From the NCBI GenBank assembly GCA_003427395.1, contig BFEA01000050.1:218204-257764 (forward strand): 39,561 nucleotides of DNA, in the 5' to 3' direction. Source of the stretch: Chara braunii (taxonomy: Eukaryota > Streptophyta > Charophyceae > Charales > Characeae). How positions within the stretch are numbered: the stretch's first letter is position 1; each line of letters starts with the position of its first letter. The notes under the pieces are model-generated. The model ran no database searches and was not told the DNA's origin. It worked only from the letters and a program-made list of their open reading frames with translations. The position numbers and the translations under genes were made by a program. Below, piece by piece: positions 1-10,774 of the stretch.

Positions 1-1038
1 TTGGTGCCCACGGCCGGTCCCGGAGTCGGCACCGGTCGTGCCCCAAAACGAACAAAGGTGAAAAAATAAAATAAAATAATAATAATAAAAAAATAATAAT
101 AATAAAAATTAGAAACTTGGAATTTCTAAAAGAGAAAAAAGGAAAAATAGCTGAGGGAAGGGTGACCGTTGGCACTCTGCCCTTAGCCCTGCCTCGTGGG
201 CCCGCTGCCGGACTCCTCGGCAAAACCAAGGGGGACAATCCCGCGGAACCCTCAACCCCTCGATTGTCCTGCGCTCCTTTGCTCCTCCAATGCTGGCTGC
301 TGGCCTCGATCCTGGGATCCGCCTGGTAGAAGTCGGCCACCGTAACCTATAGGGCTAAGCCCCAGCTTGGAAATAGCAGGCGCAAACCTGCATATCAATA
401 GTACCTGCGGGTTTCCCAAGCCTGCAGGGGCATGTTACGACCACAGCTGGCCTGCTCTTTCAGGCCCACGGCTTTGTAGAGCCACGCTCGGCCGCCTCAA
501 AGCAACTTTTGGCGCGTCTTGCAACACATGCCACCTTCGAGTACCTTTAACCGCAACGAGCGGCCTTCATAGCCCCGCCGTGGCCGGCCTCTTATCGCCG
601 TTTCACCGGAAAAGGTCCCGGTCTTCAACCTTACGGGGTCCAGTCCGCACCCGCTCTCCAACCTTTGGCTCCCGGTAATACACAGTTGATTTTATGTCGT
701 CGCCACCCGCACCATGCGACCCCAAGGGCGTCGCCTTTTATCGGATCGGCGAAGGCCCCCCCCTTTTTTACCATAGCCCTACCGACTATACTTGTGCCGC
801 GGTAGCTCTACCAAGGCCGTGGTCCTGTGACTTGCGTAGTCCGTCCCAAACTTCTAAGTGAGTCGGCGGCCAACTACTCGCGCATGCCCGCAAAGTGCCT
901 GCTCACACACTCTCTAATTGGCACACACTTACACCTGCCGCTTCCGACTTCCATGTCGGTCGCGGCAGGACAACTATGTGCCACCTTTACTGGTCCTGGC
1001 CCAGTCGCCTCTCCTGCAAGGTGCAAAAACGCGCACAA
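1..1038. other. Non-coding tail of first retroelement, downstream of gag remnant
   Basis: This stretch lies after the gag remnant in its minus-strand reading direction. No frame gives a recognisable protease or polymerase, so the element looks gag-only or truncated here. Positions 61-110 are A-rich low complexity (TAA and TAAAA runs). Positions 336-357 match 9666-9687 exactly over 22 bases. Positions 1041-1089 resemble 10031-10078, so 1-1.1 kb and 9.3-10.1 kb look like diverged copies of the same element end. The short ORFs here have no recognisable domains and look spurious. Confidence 0.5.
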
Positions 1039-2736
1039 TTACCCTTGTAAGGGTAATGGTGCCGACACCGCGTTTAGTCGCTGAGTAACCTCCTCGCTAT
1101 CCCCCACAATTTCCTCGACCCTTATGGCCGGATCTTCTCTTTCATGCCACATCCTGAACATGGTTGGGGTTACCGGTGACCCTGCCGCTGCTCGCCTGAG
1201 GGCCTCTTGCCTGATTCCTCCCGGGACCTTGGGGTCAATATGCTTTCCTCATTTATCAAATATATATCCGTCCATACAGGAGGAGATCAGCCCTGCTAGC
1301 TCATCATCCTGCTGCTGCTGGCAGAACCGTATGGTGTGTCCTACGACACTACAATGCCAGCAGGTGGCATTCCGCCAGTCAAAGCGGGGCCTTCCATATC
1401 CCTGGCCGCCCTCCTAGCCGCCTTGGCCACCTTGATTCTGACCCCCCTGACCATTCCAACCACCTCCACGACCTCCACCATTTCTTCCTCGTCCCCGGTC
1501 ACCGCCTCCTTGACCCCCTTGGCCTCGGCCTCCATTGCGTTTGCCGCCTTGCCCCTGGTTTCCTCCCCCGGCCACACTAGCTTGCGAGGCTTGTTGGGAG
1601 GGTAGCGGTTGGGCCACAAACTGACCTTGAGTCGCCGGGTAGCTCGGGGGGGCCATACTTGCCGACGGCCCTGAATAGGGAACCATCTATCCAACATGGG
1701 CCTGACTCCCTCCGCAGGAGGTACAGTGGTTACAACTGGGCCAGGGCGCGGGCTGATAATGCGGCATCCAGTTCCCACAAGCCGGCGGCGGCCCCATACA
1801 CGACGACCCGACTGACGTTGGCGTTGTCGTGGTGGCAGGTGGTGGCGCGGCAACCGCTTGCGGGGCCTGCCCCTTCCCTGATCCTTGACCCCCCATTAGC
1901 AAATTACGCTGCTTCCTCTGGGCTTTGGTCAGGATCTGGGAGCCCGTTTCTTCTCCACCGTAATCCTCTCGTCCCACCTCTTCATCTACTGCCCCCGATG
2001 CCCGACTTTGGGGCACGGTCACCCCTCTCTTTTGCACTTTCGCCTCATTATCATACCCCATCGCAGCCAGCACGTCCGTGACAATCCTCTTCACCCCTGG
2101 GGTCCCCAATGCGGTGGCGTCCCTTTCCTTCCTCTTGCACCTCTGCAACCGCAACTGGTGCTGCTCCACCTGGTCGAGACTCCCCTCTTCCACTCCCTTA
2201 TCAATAGTGGCCCAGGCGAGCTTCTCACTTCCTCCTCCATGGCTCGTCAATTCCGCGGCCTCCGAGCCAGTAAGGAGGCCCAAAAATATAGCACACTGCG
2301 TCTCCTCAGAAATCCCGGGCACCTTCCTCGCCTTCTTTTTGAACTCGTGCACGAACGCCCCAATTGTGGAGAAGTCATCTTTGTTCATGGCCTCCAGGTC
2401 CGCCATGGTCAGCAGCCCATCCCCTAGCCTGTACTTTCTTAGCATTAGGTCTCTGAACCTTGCCCAACTGCCATTTGCGGCGTCCACCACCCTACCCACT
2501 TCCTGATGGTGGATATGAAGGACGTATCTCATAATCCGCTGAAATCTTACTTCATCCGCCAATCCCACCAGTGTCTGCTCAACCAGGTCTAGCCAGTCTG
2601 ACACCCGATCTCCCTTGAAATGGAATGTATCGACCTTCGGGATATTGCTCGGCGCTCTCTCGCGCTTATCCAGGGCATCGATGAGGTCGTCGAGCATCAC
2701 GAGCCTTCTCCCACCGTCCGCCATCTCCTCTGGCAT
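1039..2736 (-). pseudogene. gag: Degenerate Ty3/gypsy-like Gag with CCHC zinc knuckle
   Basis: One minus-strand frame runs from ATG 2734-2736 to TAA 1039-1041 (about 565 codons), interrupted by in-frame stops at 1687-1689, 1414-1416 (TAG) and 1249-1251 (TGA). The first ~200 residues look like a retrotransposon gag capsid region: helical, with FHFKGDRVSDWLDLVEQ, WARFRDLMLRKY and a GAFVHEFKKKARKVPGI-type segment. A Gly/Gln/Arg-rich linker follows the first stop. After the second stop, at 1321-1362, comes CWHCSVVGHTIRFC, a perfect CX2CX4HX4C nucleocapsid knuckle that would bind RNA. No pol follows. The knuckle spacing is intact although the frame is broken, so this is a dead copy of a real gag. 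It differs in sequence from the gag at 30.5-31.7 kb, so it belongs to another family or subfamily. Confidence 0.85.
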
Positions 2737-5380
2737 TTTGATCGACTGCCTTCGGCTTCATTCCCCCTGTTATAGGAAACGATAGGACGAAAGGTTCCAC
2801 TCAGCAGTCCAATCCCCCACGATCCTTTCAACCTGACCCCTTAAACACCTGACGTTCTAGACCTGGCAGACATTTCTCTTCCTATTTCCTTTAGGCTCAC
2901 CTAGATAAGGTCCATCCCCACCATAGAATTTCCCTCACACATTCGCGTGGGCCACACCATCAGCCAAACCACCAATCAGTCAACATTCACACATACAGCC
3001 ATATAGACTATTATACAATCCATCTCATAGTCCTACCCTTATCTACTCACTTGCCTGGTTCTCCCTCATTCCCATACCCGGATGTCGTTCCACCAGGGAC
3101 AACGGTAGGCTTCCGTTATCCCCGGAAACGGCGTTGCCTGTCGAGCGCATCGGTTCGGCACCTCACGTGGCAGCGCGCGACCCTCTCGGCCGCGTCACGC
3201 AGGAGTTGGTCTTAAATCCTTCGTCGCGATACATACATGGAGCTTCCACAAGCCGCTCCGGCGAAGTGCACCAGCCATACCTCTCGCGAGCCCCTACGAC
3301 AGGATAGGGCCTACACGAGGCATAACTTACCTCCACCTTACGGGAGTTGTCACCTCCCTTTGGTGGGCGTATCCCCGCCGAGCTACCAGTCCACAGTACG
3401 AAAGCTAATCAGTTGCAATCGCAGAGGTGGACCAGCCGAGGGCGTTTCTCGTTCGCTGTAGCATAGGGGGTANGCGCGGTAATACACCTCTATCGGACCC
3501 GCACGCGAACCGACATCTTGGGGGGCTGAAATCCCGAGCGCGGTCCGTCATCGGTCGACTAGGACGCATCCCACACACCACGAGCACACCACTTCACGAA
3601 CACAAACATACGCGCACGCGAAACGACACAACACAAAGAACGCGACAACGCTCCTAGCCCCTTCAGTGGTCATCCCATAATTTTCCACTGCGGAAATCGG
3701 ATAGGCATCGCACGTGAGACTTAGTATAAAACCGCGTGGACGCAGGGCTGACTCATATCGACTAACAATGCGAACGTACGCAAGCGGTCGCAGTGATGGC
3801 GTACCATGTAGTACCCATACTCGTGCAACCCTCGTTAATCTCGAGGGTCGCATTCGACACTCAAGTGTCGGCTGACACGCGCCTTGAGGCTTAATCTCTC
3901 GACCCCGGACAACCGTTATGCGTGGTTGAAGACCACAGACCCTCTTCTGCACCTTATGCAGAGCGGGTGTTACACAGGTCCATACCTGTGGTGGCAGTCG
4001 TTTCTTGCGACCCTGGGGATAAGTCCTACTCCAGGCCTGGGCAGAAGCCAAGGGGTTTGAATTTGACGGCTGCCACAGACTACAACGTCCAACTATAAAA
4101 ATCTTAAAAAGCAAAAGTAGAATAGGCCAAGGCCTTCCCGCCCCAAAACCCACGGCCTTGGTATCACGCTTTTCCTTTGATTACCCGCATGGCTTGCCCC
4201 GCCGTTGAGCATTCATACACTTATGCGAACCCCTTTTGGTCCCATAACTTTAGAGGCCCGAAGCAGCGAAGCGTCACGCGCCAGACTGTAGATATAATCC
4301 TTCGCAAGTACGACCGTCTTACTTCAATCGACAATGCAGTCGCACGCGGCCGTCGCAGCTCCGACTTCGCGATATTGAATGGCTGAAGGAACATATCGTG
4401 AGGGGTGACCCCTCACGATATTGAACGGCTGAAGGACACACCGTTCGGCCCTCGCGACACTTCCACCTTCAGGGTTATGTGTCTTGACGGTCAATGCAGA
4501 TAGGCTCAGTACGAGGGGAAGTTCCTCCCCGGCAGAGCCTAGGGCTGGGGATGTCCTGGACAAGGACCTTGAACCTTTGCCCAGAACCAACGTCCGACTA
4601 AGAAAACCCCAAAGAGCAACCAAATAGACGGGCAGTTTTTTCCTTATGCCGCCCGGTCTTAACCTCTAAATATGCCTTTAATACGGGGCCCCTTAGGCTT
4701 CGCGGATACCCACCATGAGTACACCCAAGCATATATACACATAAGGGAAATAGAGTTGCGACGATCACTTCTCACAGGCATCGTGGGACTTTCACACTAT
4801 ATATACATGAGAGATCGCAAGCTGGTTCAATCCAGAAATCCAAGCCACCGAACATACCTGCAGTCACATCAAAAGTCAAGCAAGAGTCCACGCACTATAC
4901 GGAATCAACCCCAACCATTCTCTACACTCATACCCCTTGCTTTAGCCATGCAAGCCCCAGCCTCCGATCCAACCAGCCATAATTAAATACTCAGTACCTT
5001 TGTTAAATGGACATTCAATAAAAGTCCGGACGAAACCCTTAACAAACAATAAAGTCACCAGGGCTAAAACCTTTTAGGTTGAGTATGGAGAGTGAGTTCG
5101 AATTGAGTTGTANACCGACAATTCGGCAACCGACCTGTTANCAGTGATAANAGAAGATGATCCTCAAGGGATCAAGCTGAATCTAGTCNTGAACTTGAAT
5201 CAAACGATCAAGAGGACCTGTAACACATGACAGGTCAATNCCCCAGGCTAAACCTATAAGTCCATGGAGAGCAATCTCCATATCATGATCTTACCCAAAT
5301 CATCATAATTGACTACGTCNGAGTCTACCTCTAAGCAGTGTCNAAAGCAAAGGTAGACTAATGGCANAATCTCCNCANAT
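2737..5380. other. Gene-free region with inverted repeats; possible 5' flank/LTR of the gag remnant
   Basis: No coding sequence is recognised. Inverted repeats are frequent: ACCCTCG/CGAGGGT (3829-3849), CGACACT/AGTGTCG (3855-3861 with 3864-3870), CACAGGT/ACCTGTG (3973-3979 with 3984-3990) and CCAAGGCC/GGCCTTGG (4127-4134 with 4154-4161). The segments around 4080-4125 and 4580-4625 resemble each other (both contain CAACGTCC followed by an A-rich stretch), which suggests two diverged copies of one structured unit. Single ambiguous bases (n) cluster from 5100 to 5900, pointing to low-confidence assembly there. Being upstream of the minus-strand gag, this could hold its leader and LTR, but no boundary is clear. 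Confidence 0.4.
4370..4436. repeat. 13 bp palindrome set in a short direct repeat
   Basis: ATATCGTGAGGGG (4393-4405) and its reverse complement CCCCTCACGATAT (4409-4421) are separated by three bases (tga). The palindrome is flanked by direct repeats cgatattgaaYggctgaagga at 4370-4390 and 4416-4436; the second copy overlaps the right arm. The layout could be a structured RNA, a protein-binding site or the footprint of a small insertion. Confidence 0.8.
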
Positions 5381-5409
5381 TCAGGGTAAATTATAAGAAT
5401 CGTCACCTA

Positions 5410-5760
5410 TCAAAATATAGCCTATCGCTTTTAAACTAGGAAATTTTGGGCAGCGCTTCCCGTAGGAAAAGTGTCTTTCCAGAATTTGTATCAGCCCGAN
5501 TATGAAATAAAAAAATTGCCTTTGACTTTTCAAAGTCCGATTTTGTCTAACTCTTTGAATTAGCAAAAATTTTGACAGCATTTTCTTTAGAAAAGGACAC
5601 TTCCCAGATTTTTACTGAGCCATACACGAACCTTAGACAAGTTGAACTTTGAAAAGTCAGAATTTTGGCTAACTCCTTGGATCTGCAGAAATTTCGGCAG
5701 CGCTTCTCGTAGAGAAAGTAGCTTACCAAAATTTATACAAGCCCAAGTATAATAAATGAT
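5410..5760. repeat. About three diverged tandem copies of a ~123 bp unit
   Basis: The word cagcgcttcccgtag at 5451 recurs as cagcattttctttag at 5576 and cagcgcttctcgtag at 5698, each in the context gaaattt(c/t)gg(c/g)cagc...gta(g)gaaaa...ccagaatttgta. Spacing is 125 and 122 bp. Adjacent text (ctaactcYttgRat, cttttcaaagtc) also repeats. Short minus-strand ORFs here are by-products of the repeat. The region contains ambiguous bases. Confidence 0.7.
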
Positions 5761-6030
5761 CTCANAAAATGCAAGAATTGATCTAAGTAAAAAAACTTAG
5801 CTAAAAAAATGCAGGAATTGAGCTAACTCCTATCGCTCTAGCACGNGGCGAGCCTCNAAAGCGACTACCTNTCAAACTGAATCTCAGACCAAGTANNAGC
5901 CTCACTCAGTTGCATGCAATGCCAAACCACAAAGGTAAGTACTCTCACCAGCCCCAAGTCAACTTAACAAACAATAGTTCATGATCTTTCAATGATTTAA
6001 TCCCTCATACCCAACTTACATAAGGCGTAA

Positions 6031-6742
6031 AGTCAGGTTATCCAATCTTATGGAACATGCGTGACTCAGCCATCAAGTATACACGAACATGTTGCACAAC
6101 TACTTTTCTCTTCCTTGGGGCATATGATTAAGTCATTCATCTTAGAAAAAATGTTTAGTCGCCCTGAACTGTTTAATACCCAAGTTATATATATCTCTTT
6201 GAACTTAGTCTTCATGGGGGCGTAAGACTGAGCCATTCATCTTAGAAACAACGCTCAGTCGGCCCAGGTTACCTTCAGTTTTACTCTTAGTTATATTCTC
6301 TTCAACTTATGATAAGCTATAGCCAGGTCATCCAATCTTATGGAACATGTCTGGTCCTCTGCCAGGTTCGTTTCTCTCTAATCCAGTTGTGCGTGGCATG
6401 AGTTCAAGGCCATCCAATCTTATGGAACATGCCCTCGCCCCCAGCCAAAGTCTCTCCCTCAGAACAAAAGCAGGAAGAGGCTGAGTCATCCAATCTTATG
6501 GAACTTGCTCAGATCTCCTCGTTCAGAGATTAACGAAACAGAGCAAAACCTAATTAACACGAGGCAACCAAGTCATCCAATCTTATGAAATTTGCTTGGC
6601 TCTTGAAATTCAACCACAGTCAAACCCCTGCAAGTCAGAGCAATCAGACCATCCAATTTTACGGAACTTGTCTCGTTCTCAATGCAATTCGAAAAATAAA
6701 ACACAGCAGTCAGGCCATCCAATCTTATGGAATATGCCTGAT
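6031..6742. repeat. Array of nine hairpins: conserved core, different self-complementary stems
   Basis: Seven copies of a core close to catccaatcttatggaac, plus two variants with cattcatcttagaaa, recur within 710 bp. Each core is flanked by a different pair of complementary arms: AGTCA 6031-6035/TGACT 6062-6066; GATTAA 6126-6131/TTAGTC 6155-6160 (one G-T); GACTGAG 6226-6232/CTCAGTC 6254-6260; CCAG 6323-6326/CTGG 6351-6354; GGC 6408-6410/GCC 6431-6433; CTGAG 6481-6485/CTCAG 6508-6512; CCAAG 6568-6572/CTTGG 6595-6599; AGAC 6646-6649/GTCT 6670-6673; TCAGGC 6710-6715/GCCTGA 6736-6741. The core itself can fold as TCCA-ATCTTA-TGGA; in the two variants it becomes TTC-ATCTTA-GAA, still paired. The ATCTTA loop is kept in eight of nine (ATTTTA in the eighth). 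Spacing between arms is 20-26 nt. This is the pattern of a structure-conserved RNA or DNA element. Which strand is used, and its function, are unknown. Confidence 0.9.
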
Positions 6743-6749
6743 CCCACAG

Positions 6750-8180
6750 GACCCTTTCAATCTCAAGCAAACCTGCCTTTCTCTCACCCTTCCCACAAAT
6801 GCACCCCCTTTGTTAAAATCTGCTTTCAGTCAAGCAGAAAAACTGAAGCTGCCATTACAGGTACGTTCCTTTACTTAGTCTGGGTTATGTCCTGAAAGTC
6901 AAACCCAAAGTCAAAATACAGGATACACGCAATACACTCAGTCAAATACATAGCAAGATGTATAGATAGGGGTTATAGAGGGGGAAACAATGGTTACCTC
7001 TCAGTTTCGTGCCTCCAGAACCCCGCCTGAGTTCCGACAGAGCTCCCGCAATCGGTGGGGCGAAGCTCCCACAAAGGCCTTGGCGCGGATTACGGGTTGC
7101 AATCCCGCCTCTCGCCTTCCTCTCAGAACCAACAGACTAGACTTAGAGTAAGAAGGGCAGAAGGAGAAGGTTTAAGTCTCTCAGATCCAAGAACGATGCA
7201 CTCAGACTCGCTCCAAGCTGTGGCAACAGCCTTCCTTCCAGCCCAATCACCCTCCCTGAACTGTCGTTGAAGCTTCCTCACTAGCCCACTGCAGCTACAC
7301 GGTAGCCTGAAGTGGCCTGTAGCAATCAATGGCAACCACCAGTAATATGCAACAGCCCCCCTTGCAGCCGATCAACAGTGATGAATCAAGCTAGTCGTTA
7401 TCACCCTACTCGCCATATCAGCAACAATCTGCTACGTGTTGCAGTTTACGGCCGTTCGTCAGCGCCTAGCCTGCTGGATGCTCTCTGCGGCTACAAGCCC
7501 GAATCCCTTGGCACCTGGGACCCCAACGTCGTAGTACCAAGGCAGGGAGCACATGCTATCGTGGCATCTCACAGCCTAGGAGTCAGTAACCCTTGCACAA
7601 GACACACAGCCGGTAGCATGCAACCCCTAGCAGCTAGTAGCAGCCTATAGCAGTCAGCGGTAGTACGCAGATACCGCAGTATAGCCTAGCGGCAACCCTT
7701 TAGTTCTCGACTCAGTGCCAGCAACAAGGATGGCTGGTGCATCAGCACACAACAATCTTGTGCGGATCGTAGTTCACACGGCTCCACTAACAGTAACTCC
7801 CCAACTGCCAGCTCAGTAAACGGCCAATCAACAGGCGGCTCTCCAAAAACCTCGCAGCCTGCCGCTCAACTGCTACAGATGGTCTCGAACAAAGACACAG
7901 GTAAGCTCGATTCTTATCTCGCCCACATCCCTTCTATAGCGCCCATTAGCACGTGAATGCACTCGGTCATCGAGTAAGTCTCCATACACATGACTGGTCC
8001 CCCGCTACTCCCATCGATAGGATGGGCGAAGCCAGAGTGAATCTTCCGCTAAGATGCGGGCAGGTACACTCACCTCCTTGGGGCAATAGTCCGGGCGCAG
8101 CTCCCATCAGGCTCGCTACTCAATCCGTTGCCCAGACCAAGGATCCGATGCAACCGACCAGTCCGTAATGCATCGGAACC
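6750..8180. other. Gene-free region, no recognised function
   Basis: No protein-like frame is convincing; the ORFs here are short and without motifs. Some short inverted repeats are visible, for example GTGGG/CCCAC and GGATT/AATCC near 7055-7115. The segment from 7300 to 7900 is rich in GTAGC/GCTAC words. I see no tRNA or rRNA. Confidence 0.4.
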
Positions 8181-9060
8181 CCCGACTCCCTCCTCCACCT
8201 GCCCCAAATTGGCAAGAACTCGAGCGGGCTTTGCAGTTTTTCCTCCCAAACTTTCCTCTCTGTTGTGGCCGACCTCTCCCGCTATCCCCCACGCATCCCT
8301 TTTTCTATCCTCCCCTCTATCTACTAACCCATCGCCGAAACTAACACCGTTGCTGAAATCGCCCGACCCAAACGACTTGGTTTAGCATTTTAAATCGCAA
8401 AAATCGGTCAAGAATTGGCCGATATATTGCAACTTCAACCCCCCCCCGACGTCGCTCCCCGCACACCTTGTTCTTCCTACCCCCACTACGTTCCATCAGT
8501 CGCCATTCCCTTCTCACCATCGGGTTCGCCTCGCCTCCAAGCTCCCATCCCAATTTCTCCCTCACCTAGTTTCACAGCGAGCCGTACGCGCCGGTTTCCT
8601 TCCGCTGCGCCTCACCTTCCTCTCCGCCATCCCCGTTTTCCACTTGCATGCACCCGACACCACCTCGCGTCCGGGTTCGCCCCCTTCGTCTGGCCCGTTA
8701 CCCCGCCTCTTTCTCTCTCCTGCTCTTGCCGCTCGCCGCCCCAGCACCCGTCACTCCGCCACCTCCGACTCTCAGCCCGAATGCACCTGGCCGGGAAACC
8801 CCGCCGGGTCCCCCTACTTCGTCCTACCTGCTACTGCCAGCGCCGCGCCCGCTGTTCCTCTACCTCACCTTTCCGCTTCGACGCCCATCGCTCGCTTTGC
8901 CTTGCCCGTCCTCGCCTCCCTCTACCTTCCCTACCGACGCGCCCTCGTCTCCCTGACACTGTGCGGTCCGACAGTGCCCGATCTTCCAAAACATCAGCCT
9001 GTCGGGGCCCGCCCCGATTTATACACATCAACCATGTATACAGGCCGCGCCAGCCTCCCT
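8180..9060. other. Pyrimidine-rich (C/T) low-stop tract
   Basis: The plus strand is strongly C- and T-rich with few A residues, so stop codons are rare and several overlapping frames stay open on both strands (the longest is 215 codons at 8415-9062). The predicted peptides are Pro/Ser/Arg-rich in plus frames and Arg/Gly-rich in minus frames, with no domain. I read this as compositional rather than coding. Confidence 0.55.
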
Positions 9061-9299
9061 AGTGCCACCCCACCTCTGTCGGAGGTCCCGAAGTCCTTGA
9101 TCACGCGATGCCCCGCAGTGGTACCAGAGGCCGCTCAGTTTGACGCGGGGGTGTGGGGCAGTCGCCATCCTTTTTACTTTCCGTAGGGACCTAGCTCTGC
9201 CGGCGTCCGGGTTCACTCCCGGACCCCCTTGCGCCACCCCCGCCCCGTGGCCCGACAAATCTTCCCTGTATCGTTCCACTACTAACAACTGCCCCGACG

Positions 9300-10110
9300 G
9301 ACCTAGCCGCGGTGGTACCCCACCCGCGGCTCTTCAAATTTTAGACCGCCAGCCGAGGTGCCGCGCTCCAGACCAAAGAAACGGGCCCGCGAATAATAGT
9401 AAAAGCAAAAACAAAAGGAATAAAAATAAAAACAAGGATAAACAAAATACTAGCCTATATACGTAGAAACGATCCTAGACGGGGAGCGGGGGCCACCGGT
9501 ACCGCATTGGTCCCATGGACCGGGTCCATAGTCGCGCCCACCACCAAAACCAAAAAGGAATAGCCCTGTCGGGCCCTCAACCCCCTCAGTTTCTTCCATG
9601 ACGCTCCGCCGCCGCCGCACCGACGCCCACCGGGTTCGATCCTCGTACCTCTATTGCAGGAGTCTGCCACCGTAACCTATAGGGCTATACCCAAGCCTGA
9701 GACAGGTGAGCGCGGGCTTCAGTATGAAGTGGTGCCGCGTGGCGCCTAGGCCTGGGAAAAACAGCCCAGACCCTCTTTTCCCACCTGCAACCGGCGTGCC
9801 GACACTAGGCACCCGCGCCGGCTTACTTAGACCGTGCCGTCGCCGCCCCGCGCACGTGTCTTACTGTCCGTTGCACATGCCAACCAAGAACGAGCTCTCA
9901 CCCCTTAAAACTGCGCGTCATCATACTTCTCTAACTTAGCCAAGGCGGTTCCCGGACGCGGCCGTACCTCGCACGACTTATTTCGATCAAGCTCATTTCT
10001 TCCGTCATCTGCAAAAACGAGGGCGGATACCCTTGTAAGGGTATTCGCGCCGACACCGCAGCCTACATCGCTAACTAACATATCCAGAAAGAAAACCCAA
10101 ACAAACATCT
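9300..10110. repeat. Diverged second copy of the first element's end region
   Basis: Shared landmarks with 1-1.1 kb, in the same order and orientation: an A-rich stretch (9400-9455 versus 60-115), an exact 22-base block (9666-9687 versus 336-357), and acccttgtaagggta followed by gccgacaccgc (10031-10061 versus 1041-1071). The last block overlaps the 3' end of the gag frame in the first copy, so a gag-type element end is duplicated here in decayed form. Between the landmarks the sequences have diverged strongly. acccttgtaagggt is itself a small inverted repeat. Confidence 0.5.
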
Positions 10111-10774
10111 ACATAATACGACGAGTCGCAATGAAGTCCCACCTCGAACAGAAACCCAAGACCAACACAAAAAATTACACGCCGTACATTAACCAAAAAC
10201 GTAAAACAAAAATGAACTCTTGACGTCACTACCTCAATCTACCTGCATACTAATGTCCATAAACTTGTCCTAAGTGCCTGAAACCTAACTGTATGTACAT
10301 CATCCTAAATAATATACAGAATGGTCGAGAGACAAAGATGGATAAACGGCATATACGCGAGATGGAAGGGGAACGAAGTTGTCAAGACCGTCAACCTCGC
10401 TTCCCCTTACCGCTGCCTCTCCGCCTCTCGCGACTCGCGCCGTTTGTCCATGACATACCTCGTCGGCTCGCCTCAATCACAGCGGATGGTCCTCGACTCC
10501 TCGTGCGGAGTCTCGTCTCACGAAACTCCTCCTGCCGTCTACCAAAACCACGTCGTGGTCTTTGGAGAGGGTTCATCGTCGTCGTCGTCGTCCTCCTCCT
10601 CCTCCTCCTCGTCATCGCTCTCCTCCTCCCGACTCTCGTCGTCCTCTCTGTACTCGTCATCCTCAGGCGGGTCCTCGTCACGTGCCGGCTCCGTCTCGGG
10701 ATCATCCTCCTCTACGATGACAGGGTCAACCCCCCTCCTCACCTGAACAAGCCTAGTACTCGCCCGAGTGACGG
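10110..10774. other. Gene-free region with TCG/TCC microsatellite
   Basis: Positions 10575-10625 are a TCG/TCC trinucleotide tract. It gives poly-Ser on the plus strand and poly-Asp/Glu on the minus strand, so the ORFs at 10293-10898 and 10539-10742 are explained by composition. The 10110-10320 segment is A-rich with no recognisable feature. Confidence 0.5.

Noticed and set aside
4060-4090. Group I intron core-like cagactacaacg
   Set aside because: No matching P, Q and S elements or P3-P7 pairing could be found around it.
6031-6742. CRISPR-like repeat array
   Set aside because: Spacing is irregular (70-100 bp or more), the copies vary, stems differ between copies, and the context is eukaryotic with no cas genes.
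8415-9062. 215-codon plus-strand ORF, Pro/Ser/Arg-rich
   Set aside because: Several frames on both strands are open across the same pyrimidine-rich tract. The peptide is low-complexity with no domain.
9615-9650. tRNA T-arm-like gggttcgatcctcg
   Set aside because: No A box, anticodon arm or acceptor stem is found upstream at the right distance.
10321-10746. Poly-Ser ORF and antisense poly-Asp/Glu ORF
   Set aside because: Explained by the TCG/TCC trinucleotide tract; there is no flanking conserved sequence.
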